DNA of 64,000 nt from Udeniomyces pyricola (lineage: Eukaryota > Basidiomycota > Tremellomycetes > Cystofilobasidiales > Mrakiaceae). Shown here piece after piece: positions 53,817-64,000 of this stretch. The stretch's first letter is position 1; each line of letters begins with the position of its first letter. The notes under the pieces were generated by a model. That model saw only the letters and a program-made list of their open reading frames with translations. It ran no database searches and was not told the origin of the DNA. The DNA lies in assembly GCA_039545295.1 (NCBI GenBank), contig BCIK01000001.1, positions 496,001 through 560,000 on the forward strand, given 5' to 3'. A program made the translations under genes and the position numbers.

Positions 53817-56809
53817 TCATGCATGGTACTGCGTCGAGTGGAAGTTGAAGGAGACGAGGAGCTCGACGAGTCCAGGCTCGCTTCGGTAAAAGTCCAAGAG
53901 GATCCAGCCCCGCAGCAAGGGAGACGACGACAACGACGACGACGTCGATGATGGTCTATTAGGAGGCAGGGACGGATAGGTCGCTTGATCATGAGGCTGA
54001 TCAGGTGATGATGAGGTGGTGTGTGTTGGTAAAGTTGAGATGATCGGTAATGGCAATGGTGTTGTTGAGATCCCACCACCCTCATGGTGCAGATCATCAG
54101 ACCCCTGCGACGCCTGCGGCTGATCAAGTTTCAACCTCTCGAGCAACCACCTCCCGATCCTCACGTTCACGCCCGCGATCCCTGCACCGGTCCACCACCA
54201 ACGGGGGGAGAACCCGAACCCTTTTGCGACCGTCACGGGACAGGCCAGAGGGAAGGACGAGGCCGAGCAAAACGCCAAGGGGAGGTGATGACGTTGAGGC
54301 GTTTGCGTCGAGAGGAGCGTTTCGACCGCTCGGACCTTTTCGGGGATCGAGAGAATAGAGCCGATGTTGTACCTTGATGGTTTCGATGAGGGGAGGTCGG
54401 AAGGAAGGAGAGAGAGAGAGTGGAAGGAAGTACATAGGTTGGATCAGGGAAGACGTATCGAAGGGTCGGAAAGAAGCATACGATTTCAAAATCGACAGGA
54501 GGGGGCAAAGAGAAGGTACACAGGAAGGAAGAAGAATATGAAAGAAAAGTCAGGTTCAAAGGAAACCCAGCAACTTGCAGAAACTGGTGCTTTTACGATG
54601 GTTTTAGTCCCTTCCCCCCCCCCCCCGCCCCCTTCCTCCTGCCCCTTTTGCCTCTCTTTGACCATCCTTACGCCAAGGTACACCCTTGCAGTTAACCATG
54701 CCGGAAGGAAAAAAAAAAATCGTGAGGTACGATACCTAGCCAAAGATTGGCCAAGAAATGGGGATCGACGTACCAATCTTGGATCCCAATGGTCCAACCC
54801 CAACCTAGTTGCGAATCGTCGTCGTCGACCTCTATGCGACGACCTGACTGTTTCATCCGATGCCCTCTTCTGATACCGTTCTTCTCCTCCGACTTCTCTT
54901 GTAAAGGTTCCGATGCTTTCTTGTCGATCGACGACGATATCGAGCCTGCCAGTGTCGTCGAGTCCTCCTCGCCATCCTCCATTTGAGCTCTTAGTGCTGG
55001 CGCCGGTGGTGGCTCTTTCGGCATCTCGACTTCGAACCCTCCCTTGACGCTATCTCTCCAACTACTCGGGTGAATACCCATCCCACCGAGGTCTTCCCAT
55101 CCGTTCCCGAGCGCGCCACCGAAGCGGGAGAAGAGAACGATCCGGCCGCGAACGCTCCCGAGCGAAGGGATCCGGTTCGAGAGGAACCATAAGCTGGACG
55201 GAGAAGCTTCGACATAGGCGTGCAGAAGGGAGAGGAACGCCGAGGTCGAAGCGTTTTCTGAAATAACAAAAAAAAAAGAAAAAAAAAGAGATGAAACAAG
55301 GAAATCCCAAGAACATGGGATGGGAAATCGATAAACGAAGAAGCAAAAGATCGTGAGCTGAAAGGGTCATTCCTTTTGCTTTGCTTTGGAAAACGTAGCG
55401 AGCGAAAAAGGTAGGAGTTTTGGCTTACCCTGCTGGATGGACATGATGACGGTCTCTTGAGCGCCCTCGGGAGAGCCCAAAAACCCTTGGATCTGTGCGA
55501 GGAGGTCCTCAAAGTTGGCGCGTTGAGTCACTAATGGAAAGAAAGAGAAGAAGAAGAAGAAAAGAAAAACAAGAGGGAGGGGGAAATATAGGAATGAAAA
55601 CAACAAAGTTGATCAGTTTGAGGTCTCGAAGCAGAACAAGACGAACAGGGTTAGATCTGTATATATATATTAATGTGATGAAAGGGGGTTTCTGTCTGAG
55701 AACCCAAACTCACGAATGCCATGGTACGCAATGAGCTTGCCGTTCTTTTCCGCCAAGCGGACGTCTGAAAAAAAAAAAAAAAAAAGCAGTCAGCGGCCGC
55801 ATGAAAGAGGAAGTTTTCGGACAGTTCGTGATCAGCCAAGTGGGATTTTTGGTCTGGCACAACAGTGAAGATCGATGACGAAGGTGATGAAGACAATCGA
55901 GGCGGGACCTATTCATATATATACCTAAGAAGCGGATTCCTTCTTTGAGCTGAACATCAAGCGGGCAGCTGGGCTGTTGACACTGAGAGACCGGCCCTAG
56001 ATGTGAATGATGTAATTCCAGGATCAATATGAGGCTTGCTTTAGACGAAAGCATTGGATCGTTCGATGTTTCCGAGCGGGAGAAGTGAGAACAAAACGTA
56101 CAGCCGTAGAGCGCAGTCGATTGATGAGTTCCTGGAATGACAATGTCGCCGATGGACGTGTCGTCTGGAAGGCTTGCCATCCACGATGTATTTGGGAGTG
56201 AATCGACCAGAATGAGGGCATGTGCTGATTTCGAGACCTGAGCGGAAGAAAGGGGGGGAGAAGGGAAGGGGGGGGGGGGAGAGAGAACAGAATGTGGTAA
56301 GTGATCAACTTGCAAAGGAAAGTCGTCTTGTTGATCACAGGCGCTAATACAATCGTCGGGTAGCCGGCGCGAGAAAGCTACCTTACCTTGAGACGGTAGG
56401 CTTTCAGGGCGATTTGTGGATGAAGAGTCTTTAGGGTAGTCTGACTGTCTATGCTGGTGGCGTTGAAGTGGTTTGTTCCAAGGCCTCCTTTCCCACTTGA
56501 AGATGACAATGGGCGGACCTGAACGCATTCCCAACCTGCTCGAGCCCAGCTGAGCCCTTGACCTTTTCTTCCGAGGCTGAGCTGATACCTTTCTTCTGGG
56601 GAGGTTTCCAAGATGAGGTCGAGAGTAGCGTTGGCATGCGAGGAGGTCGACAGACGCGGGCGAGAAGGGGGCGGCAGGTACGCGACGGGACCGAGCGTAG
56701 ACGGAGGGATGTTGATCGGGTCGAGAAAGCTATGGGCTCGATTGGTGAGACTGAGAGTGTGGCTGGTTCGGTTGTGGATGGTGAGTTGGACGTCGGATGG
56801 GGGAGCCAT
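53817..56809 (-). CDS. PI-PLC X-domain protein
   Basis: Single-X-domain phospholipase of the bacterial/GPI-PLC type, acting on phosphatidylinositol or inositol-containing lipids without calcium-binding EF hands or C2 domain. Exons 56809..56387, 56237..56102, 55996..55925, 55764..55714, 55530..55429, 55257..54774, 54372..53817 close to 607 residues. After a 141-residue N-terminal region, the X domain starts with SWMASLPDDTSIGDIVIPGTH. H179 and H225 (in IAYHGI) match the two catalytic histidines. EGIRFLDVRLAE also fits the family. WYNIGSILSIPEKV and GWILLDFYRSEPGLVELLVSFNF are late family blocks. An acidic/basic insert (about residues 340-415) lies within the domain. The start may be upstream (ATG at 56938, in frame). 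The last intron is long (401 nt). No signal peptide or GPI site is obvious. Confidence 0.82.
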
Positions 56810-57057
56810 GGTGAGTGGAGATGTCTGGCTTGATGGCGGTTGGGCGAGGGAGGATTGAGGACAGTATATGCGGGGTCGGCTGGAGGCGTGGCGGGTGAGG
56901 ACAATGAGAGCGGAGGTGGCCGAGCTCATCATCCACATATTAATTACAACGCACTTCCATAGTCCAGTACTTGCCAGTACAGTACGTACAGTACACTGTC
57001 TTCATCACAGCCGCCAGTACATCATCGTCCCCATCCATCAGCCATCAGCCATCAGCC
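56810..57057. promoter_or_regulatory. Shared divergent promoter, PI-PLC and thioesterase genes
   Basis: 248 bp between the two start codons. It includes a repeated GTACAGTAC-type stretch near 56974-56997. Three tandem CATCAGC units (57036..57056) end two bases before the thioesterase ATG. Confidence 0.5.
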
Positions 57058-58249
57058 ATGTCCACCGCCGCTCGTCTCAAGTCCATTGTCATTCCCACTG
57101 GACCCAATCCACACATCAAGACCTCCTTGTACGAAACCACCCGTGGGCCATCATAATTGTATCAATTGCCATTCCTCTTGACTCATCAATACGTCGTACC
57201 TCATCGTCTGCTCCCAGTACAGCATCTTCCTTCACGGCCTCGGCGACACTCCTGACGGATGGGCCTCCATCCTCTCCTCCCGATTCACCTCGACCAAGTT
57301 CCCCTCGCTCCGACTCGTATGTCCCTCGGCGCCCAAGCGACCGTTCACGGCCGGTGGCGGCCAGAGGATCCCTCAATGGTATGATATGGTCGACAACCGG
57401 GTACGCGACGAGCCCGAAAGGCAGGACAACATTGGCATGGAGGAGACCCGGTTGACTGTGGAGCGGTTGATCGAGGAGGAGATGGACCAAGGAAGGGAAG
57501 TCATCCTGGGAGGGTTCAGTCAAGGTACATATAATGACACACAATGGAAAGAGTCTAGCTCACTCCACGCAGCTACCAGCCAGTTATAGCAGCTAGTCCA
57601 ATCATTCCTGTGGATACTGTTTGATTCCCTTCCTTCACGGACTGACCCCAAACGGGACCTTCAACTCATCCTATCGCACATGACGCATCATCCATGCATC
57701 ATAGGGGGTGTCATCTCGGTCTTGACTGCTCTTCGCACGCAACGACGCCTCAAGGGAGTCGCTATCCTCTCAGCGTTTGTTCCTCTTCGGCATGAGATCA
57801 CCTCGGTACGTATCATCAAACGCCCCAGAGACATGCAGACAGACTCACGGAGCTCAACCATCGTCATTTGTATATATATATATATGTTTTCTTCTTTTTC
57901 TTCTTCTTCTTCTTTTCGCAATCGATGATCCTTCTTTCCATGTCGCGCGCGGTCGACTCGTGTTCATCCCGATTTCGGTATGACCTCGATTCTCCCCTTG
58001 ATTGCATCTCTCTTCCTTTTTGAACAGTTACTTTCTCCCTCATTCAACCGATCCCTACCCATCTTCCTCGCTCACGGCCAATCGGACCCAACCATCGCGC
58101 TCCGTTACGGTCGAGGGACCCAAGACCTTCTCCTTTCCCCTCCTTTTGAGGTCAAAGACCTAACGTACCGCGAGTACCCTGGCATGGGCCATACGTCTTG
58201 CGAAGAGGAAATGGACGACCTCGAAGACTGGGTCCACAAGGTTCTTTGA
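57058..58249 (+). CDS. APT1: Acyl-protein thioesterase / carboxylesterase
   Basis: Alpha/beta hydrolase of the LYPLA/APT1 family, expected to remove palmitate from cytosolic-face proteins such as Ras and G-alpha. Exons 57058..57128, 57223..57524, 57705..57805, 58028..58249 close to 231 residues, the usual size. FIFLHGLGDTPDGW gives the oxyanion-hole region. The nucleophile elbow is GGFSQGG with S123. The acid D178 lies in AHGQSDPTI. The catalytic H213 is in PGMGHTS. The second exon uses the acceptor ...CAGTACAG, because the nearer upstream CAG breaks the frame. It is divergent from the PI-PLC gene, so two lipid-anchor-related hydrolases share one promoter region; a regulatory link is only a suggestion. 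The ATG is preceded by three CATCAGC repeats. Identity is very secure. Confidence 0.93.
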
Positions 58250-59691
58250 AGGGAGAATCGACGTTGTAAATGTGATTGTGGTGGGAGGGGAAGGGGGGGG
58301 GGGGAAGCAGGTGTCGATAGCGTACAGCTCAGCGTTCATGCAGCACTCAAGTGGTAGAGACGACTCAACATCAACAAGCTGCTAGCTCGCGCGACATCAT
58401 CATGACGACTGGACAGTAAGGTGACGTTGGTGGGGTGAACGTTGAACCAGCCGACCGGACTGGAGATCATGACGCATAGGAAAGGATTCCACGATAGAAC
58501 CTCACAATGATATGCCTCGATAAATACGCACCTGGAGTGTATTCTTGAAAGGAGGATACTATATAGACTGGAGTAGTGTTTTGATTTGAACTACATACTT
58601 GAACCTAGAGCTGTTGTAGGCTACTATGCTACTTACGCGTCGGAGCGATGATCTTGAATGTCTTGTGGGGTCAGTTGTACGTATCGAGACAACCGCGTAC
58701 GGCCCTAACGTATCATAATTTATAATACGAAGTACGTACATGATCATGCATGCTATCTCTCTGCGCAAAGATTGACCGGACCAAAAAGAAAGAAAAGAAA
58801 AAAGTCACACCTATCAAGCTGGATTTGTATAATTGAAAGATCTTGAGCCTGCAGCCTGGAAGCTTTCTGAACCGCAACGTATACGCAATCATGTGATTGA
58901 AAGGAATCGAATCGGTCCATCAGCGTCATATATATATGTATTCAGGGACGTCGAGGAGCAGAGCGCTAAACCTCGGTATGCACATAGAGACGTCGAAACA
59001 AGAACTAGAAACGTCTACCATTCGGTTAAAGAAACTGGGGTCAAAAGTGATAATAACAATATATATATAAAAAAAGGTCGAGCTAAGCCTATAATAAGTC
59101 ATGCAATCTATAAGTGACGATGTATAGCGTAAGACTGCTTAGGAAGCGACCGGAGACATCTGCATCACACGATTTTTGTTGTTTACTTCTTCTTCTTCTT
59201 CTTTGATCGATACAACTAAGGAAAGGGAATGAGGAGCGAAAGACAAAGGAGAAAGTATAGGGGTAGAGATAGGGACGGCTGAAAAGAAGGAAAAATGAGA
59301 AGGGGGGGGGGGTCAAAAAGAGGAATGGACTGAGTCTTGCAAGGATAAGGAAAAGTAATGTGCTACAAGTGAGGCGAGGAGCTGAGGTGTTGAACAGGAA
59401 TCAGGGCGGCAAGCGAGAGGAACGTGCGAGGAGAAAGACAGACAAAAAAGAGGAACGTGCGAGAGAAAGACAAAAGAAAGAAAAAAAAACGAGGAAGAGG
59501 AAGAAAATATGAAGATAGAGCAAGAGTGTGTAAAGAAGGAAGAAAAGGCATAGCGCAGATATGAGAGGAAGAATGACGGCAACAAGGGAAACGAACCAAA
59601 GACTAAAGAGGAGGGACAGGTCAAAAGGGGGGGGGGGGGAGGAACGAGAAGCGCAAATGGGAAGCGAAAAGGTTTCGAGGAACCACCTGGT
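58250..59691. other. Convergent intergenic region, no gene recognised
   Basis: About 1.4 kb with no supported gene. It includes G runs near 58287-58300, 59304-59312 and 59628-59638, and an AT-rich middle (about 58550-59110). From 59200 to 59690 it is purine-rich on the + strand (pyrimidine-rich for the minus-strand gene), which fits a 3' UTR. Confidence 0.5.
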
Positions 59692-62600
59692 CTACTTGGC
59701 ACCAGCAGTTGCCTTGAGGTTTGACATTCTCCTCGTCGTCCGCACACTCGCTGCCTCGGCCGCCCGGGTCCTGACTCGATCGACGGGCGGAAGCGCTGAA
59801 GCGGCCTTTTTCTTTGCCCCGGCGAGGGCCGTTGTGCTAGGACCAATGGTTGACGCAGAGGCTGGCGTCGCAACCGAGGCTGTCGATTTGGAAGAAGGAG
59901 GAGCTTGGGATTTGCCAGTGACCGACCGCGCGGGGAGCTGAGATTCGATTACAGGTGAGCCTGCCGAAGCAACGGCAACGGCGGCCAGAGCTTTGGCCTT
60001 GCGAGTTCGCGCGGTGCCCCTCTTGGGTTTCGCTTGAGCTTGAGTCTCGATGGCTTTGGATAGCGCGGAACGAAGAGGAGCAGGCTTGGCAGCGCTGGAA
60101 GTGAGAGGTGCAGGAGATTGCGTTCGGGATCTTGATGGCGTGGATGTGACGGATACAACGTGATCCCGGAGGTTCGGTGTGGTAGGAGAAGACTCCAAGG
60201 CAGCGCAGGCGATCGGCGGAGTGGGAGGGGCAAAGTCGAAGCCGGACTGATCGGCTAAGCAGTCTCCACGGGCCTACGGTAGAAGATAAAGCAACCAAGA
60301 CGAGCGATGAGCTCAATGACCAACGAACCATGAAGAGGGTCAAATGAAAAGAGGGGGGCGGAGTCAAGAGCGCCAAATACTCACCTCAGAAATGCTGGGA
60401 GGGAAAAGCGACCAAAGTGCTGGATCGAGAAATGTTGCCAGTAGAGGCGTTCCGGCAGTGTACTGTATAAGACACGCAAAAAAGAATATACAGCGAATAA
60501 GCGTGTGATCAGCGGTCGAAATAGTCGCAAAGACCTAATGAGCCAGATGGAGCTCACCTCGAGCGCAATCCTCCGAACCGTCGACAGCGGCAGCCAAACG
60601 CCGTTCAGACCCTCAGCGCACTTGTCTCCCCACTGTACACTCACTCCGCCTGGCACACTCCTCAGCAACCTTTCCTCGTTCTGCTCGCCGTCAGGTCCGG
60701 TGATGCCAAACGCACGGAGACAACTCGAAAGGTTGCAGTAGTCAGAATCGATCCGTCGAAGAAGAGTGATGGCGGAGAAGACGCATCGGAAAACAGGGAT
60801 ACCATCGACGACGATGGCAGTCAGAGGCGGCGAGACAGGCGTGATGGGTTCGACAGGTGGGTCAGGCGAGGATGAGAAGGGACCGGCCGGACGCAAGGCT
60901 TTTGGCGGTGACAAACATGGCACGAGACCATCATCCAAAGATGGCGAGATTCTGGGAGACGCCAGATGAAGAGGATCCGTCTCAAGCTCCTCAGCCGAAC
61001 TGGTCTCTGAAGGGGACGAGGCGGATACTGCTGAAAGATCGACGGGTGGGCGGCTGACTTTGCCGATGCCGCTTTCAGGCGTGAAAAGCAAGTCCATTGG
61101 GTCGAAACCTTCAACGTCGATGACGACCGGAGAGGGGAGTATGATCGAGGTAGGGGCGGTGTGAAGACGCCGACGACCGAGGGTATACGCCGCTGGATCA
61201 AACGATGAGGCCGGAAGAGGTTTAGGGAGGTTGCTGAGCCGTCGGGTCTTCTTAGTCTTGTTCTTGATCTCGAGCTCGTCCAGGTCGTCTTCAAGCTCTG
61301 GGGCAGGGGAGGCTTCGATAGAGTGGGCAACGTCCTCGTCTTCGAGTGCCTCATACATGAACTTCTCTCCACACGCGGCTCGGACTCGCTCGACCAACGC
61401 TTGAGCAAACGCGTCCTTCTCCCGAGCGGCGTCCGTCATCGACCGGCGAGTTTGCTCCAAGGCCACGTCCTCGTCTTCGTCCGCTTCGTCTTCCTCGACC
61501 ACGATGTCGTGCATCAACGACCGCCGGCCCAGGCCAAGAGCGAGACTCCCAGTTCGAGGCGTCTTGGCCTTGCCATTCCCATTACTGCCACCCCACACCC
61601 TCTCCAACTCCGCGAGACCAACTGACTCTGGACCGAGGAACGTCTGCTCAAGATCGAACGCGTCCTCATCAAAATGCTCGACTACATGCGGGACACCAGT
61701 GGCGAGGGCTTCTACTCGCTTTGTGTCTTCTTCCTCCTCTTCTGACGACGAGCGAGAGAAGATGTCGGGCGATCCACCCAATTCCAAAGGCGATGATGGC
61801 TCGGTCTTGACACCAATTGTTTCGGTCGAACTCTCAAAAGCCCAGCGAGAGGCCGAGTGCGGACTATAGCCCTGACTGACGGGTCCGTCGTCGATCTGGT
61901 CCTCCACCATCATCGACGAAGCGGACGGACTAGCTGGATCGGCATCGAACGTACAGATTGAGTCATCAAAGAGCTCTTCGCCGCCGTGCTCGCTGCTCGG
62001 AGGGTGACGATGATCAGGACGCGAAATCTCAGGGACGAGGCTAAGTTGGAGCTCAAGGGCCTCGTGGTCACAATGATGATGGTCTCCGTTCGCATCAAGC
62101 GGTCGAGAGTGGGAAAGGGCGTCGGACTGGAGAGCATGACCGCCGTTCGACTCGCCGAAAAGTGGATGAGATGGGAAAGCAAAGCGCGATGGTGATGAAG
62201 GGGCAAAGGTATGGAGCGTTGGCAGAGGAGGATAAGAGGAGGAAAGATCAGGTGCCAGGCACTGGTCTGGACGGTACCGGGTGATCGTCGAGGAGGTCAA
62301 GGCCGGGGAGGATGGGGTCGAGGTGCCGAGCATATGCGCCAGAGACAGTTGACGAGAGTGGTGAGCTGACGGACTTTGTCGGATATGGATGGAAGGTGTA
62401 GGGAATGGAGTGGGTGCGTTGGTTCGAACGAGGGAGCGAGCAGTCATCGACGTCGGGCTCAGCTGGATCAAGTCGGGTGGACAAATGGTCGGTGGAAGGG
62501 CTGGAGCTTGGGAAGGACCCGAGTCTGGCTCGGCAGATGGCGGTCGCGTGCCCCCAGCGAGAAGCTCAGCAGGTGTAGGTACAGGGGGGTGATCGCTGCC

Positions 62601-63900
62601 ACGCACGGGTGGCAAGTAGGACCGAGGTGCCCCCTTGGTGTCTGTGGCAAGAAGCTCGCCAGGCGCGTCCGAGCCAGGGTCGCGGGGTGTTGTGGCTGGT
62701 GTGTCTCCGCCACTAGTGCCATCGTCCTCGTCCATGGCGAAAAAGGTATCGATTAACTTGGACGCGCTAGGGCGGGACTCTCGTTCGTCATCGGAGGAGG
62801 CCGACGAGCAAGAGTCTCCGTCCTCGTCGATGTAGCCGTACGACTGGGAGCGAGACGAGGAAGCAACCGAGGATGGGGCGAGACGAAAAGGAGTAGAGAG
62901 GGAAGTTGATGTATTGGATGGATGACTGTGACGAGGTGGACGCCGGATTCGAGAAGAGGTAGCGAGGGGATACAAGCTGAGGTGGGAGATTGAAGTCTGC
63001 GCAAACCTATCGTCGTCGTCGTCGTGGTGCTCCTGACGAGGAAAGTTGGGAAAGCCCACACTGGGCCCTCGCTGACGACGAACGAAGTCTGATGGCTCGG
63101 CCTCGCTGTCTGCTTCGGGCTCGGGGTCAAGTCCTACCTCCAGCGTGCCCGCGTCAGAAGCTTCCCCAGTGGGTTCTTCAGGATTCTCTGCTTTGGGCTC
63201 CTCAGATCCGGTCGGCACGTCAGCGGGAGCGTTGTCCTCCTCTTTGACCTCGGCAACAACCCTAAGCTTGATCTTGAGGCCAGATGAGGCAGCAGGGGTA
63301 GATGTGAGTGTTGACGGAAGCACGGAAGGTTTGGACGCCTTGGGGGTCGGGACAGCCGCACCATGATCGCGCTTTCGTTTGGTCGGTTTTGGAGGGGGGA
63401 AGTCTTCCTTAGTGACGAGGTGAGCAACGCCGGCACGCTCGAAAGGGCTCGGGAAGCCCATGGAAGCGCTGAGATACCAGACCGTGCCCCGAGGTCGTCT
63501 GCCCGTACGGGCGGCGTCAGGGTGGAGGGCTGGGGCGAGCACGGTTTCCGTCAAACCTCCGAGCAGCACATGCTTGGCCAGGAGGGGAGGGGAGGCAGCG
63601 ATACGAGGATGAGCCGAACGTCGACGAAAGTGAGCCCGAAGGGCGGATGAGATGATATGAGTGCTGGTGGCTGTCGGACTATGAGGGGGGAGGGGAGGAG
63701 TTGTGGTGAGACGAGAGATAACGAGACCAGAAGTAGCGAGAAGGAATGCTATGTCAGCAAACACACCAAGTTGGCTCATCCAAACACACGCGATGGAAGG
63801 GATCGGCGACAGCGCAGATGAATCAGACAAACCTTGGCTTGATCCAGCCCTTTGCCTCGCAGATATCGGCGAGTTCCTTGAGTCCTAGAGCGAGGTTGTC
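59692..63900 (-). CDS. Large putative DNA-binding protein, GDS1-like region plus APSES/KilA-N-like domain; 5' end beyond window
   Basis: Visible exons are 63900..63833, 63748..63728 (21 nt), 63678..60558, 60462..60385 and 60273..59692, encoding 1,289 residues. The first exon(s) lie beyond the right edge. The start of the visible protein, DNLALGLKELADICEAKGWI, and the later RRPRGTVWYLSASMGFPSPFERAG resemble the region around the fungal GDS1 winged helix. A very long low-complexity Ser/Pro/acidic stretch follows. About 220-320 residues before the end comes VFRCVFSAITLLRRIDSDYCNLSSCLRAFG and GVWLPLSTVRRIALE, which has the shape of an APSES/KilA-N DNA-binding domain. The tail is basic (KPKRGTARTRKAKA, VRTTRRMSN). 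A transcription or chromatin regulator is likely; domain names are by eye. The 21-nt exon is required to keep the frame. Confidence 0.6.
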
Positions 63901-64000
63901 CTGGAAAGAGGAGATCCATGATGGGGCAGAAGAAACGTCAGTCGAGCCCCTTCCCGTTCCGCTTTGCTTGTTTCTTTTGCCCCGCGCCGACGGAGCCAAC
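63901..64000. other. Right edge, presumed intron of the minus-strand gene
   Basis: These 100 bases precede the acceptor CTTTCCAG of the first visible exon on the minus strand. The donor and the upstream exon are not seen. Confidence 0.4.

Noticed and set aside
58250..59691. Possible gene in the 1.4-kb gap
   Set aside because: Frames are short, interrupted and compositionally biased, with no coherent splice model.

Overview
This is a 64 kb piece of a fungal nuclear chromosome, very probably from a basidiomycete yeast or jelly fungus of Tremellomycetes type. The evidence is that almost every gene is cut by many short introns (mostly 45 to 150 nt) with a 5' splice consensus close to GTNNGT, visible CTAAC/CTGAC-like branch points and AG acceptors. 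The proteins are standard eukaryotic ones, genes are spaced every 3 kb or so, and there are no transposons, CRISPR arrays, operons or tRNA/rRNA genes that I could recognise. A GDP-L-fucose synthase and a GDP-fucose-type transporter sit side by side, which fits a fungus with fucose-containing capsule or gel polysaccharides (an inference). All exon boundaries were worked out by hand from reading frame, splice signals and family similarity. In each multi-exon model the exon phases close exactly, but no transcript data were available.

Layout. 1-1056 (-): ERG8 phosphomevalonate kinase, 3' end outside the window. 1284-3345 (+): WBP1/OST48. 3829-8701 (+): mitochondrial isoleucyl-tRNA synthetase, 17 exons. 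9187-12849 (+): BRF1-type TFIIIB subunit. 13845-18011 (-): ACH1 acetyl-CoA hydrolase/CoA-transferase, 20 exons, one apparently a single nucleotide. 18823-21229 (-): TRAPPC12-like TPR protein. 21665-22672 (+): short SET-domain protein. 23083-24893 (+): membrane-anchored thioredoxin-fold protein without the CXXC site. 26021-30648 (+): FAN1 nuclease. 30945-36083 (-): BRE4/ArAE-type multispanning membrane protein, 24 exons with 8- and 10-nt micro-exons. 36563-38574 (+): RFC2 clamp-loader subunit. 39009-41098 (+): GDP-L-fucose synthase. 41824-44016 (+): GDP-fucose-type transporter. 44588-47352 (+): alanine aminotransferase. 47884-49859 (+): YIPF-type Golgi protein. 51411-52902 (+): disordered orphan protein. 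53817-56809 (-): PI-PLC X-domain protein. 57058-58249 (+): acyl-protein thioesterase. 59692-63900 (-): large nuclear-type protein with a GDS1-like region and an APSES/KilA-N-like domain, 5' end outside the window.

Most genes are housekeeping ones and do not form a single pathway. The exceptions are the fucose pair (39.0-44.0 kb), which would make GDP-fucose in the cytosol and carry it into the Golgi, and a looser secretory theme (WBP1, TRAPPC12, BRE4-like, YIPF, transporter). Four divergent pairs share short promoters: ERG8/WBP1, TRAPPC12/SET, BRE4-like/RFC2 and PI-PLC/thioesterase. The most striking observation is the apparent one-nucleotide exon in ACH1. I saw no clearly new multi-gene system.
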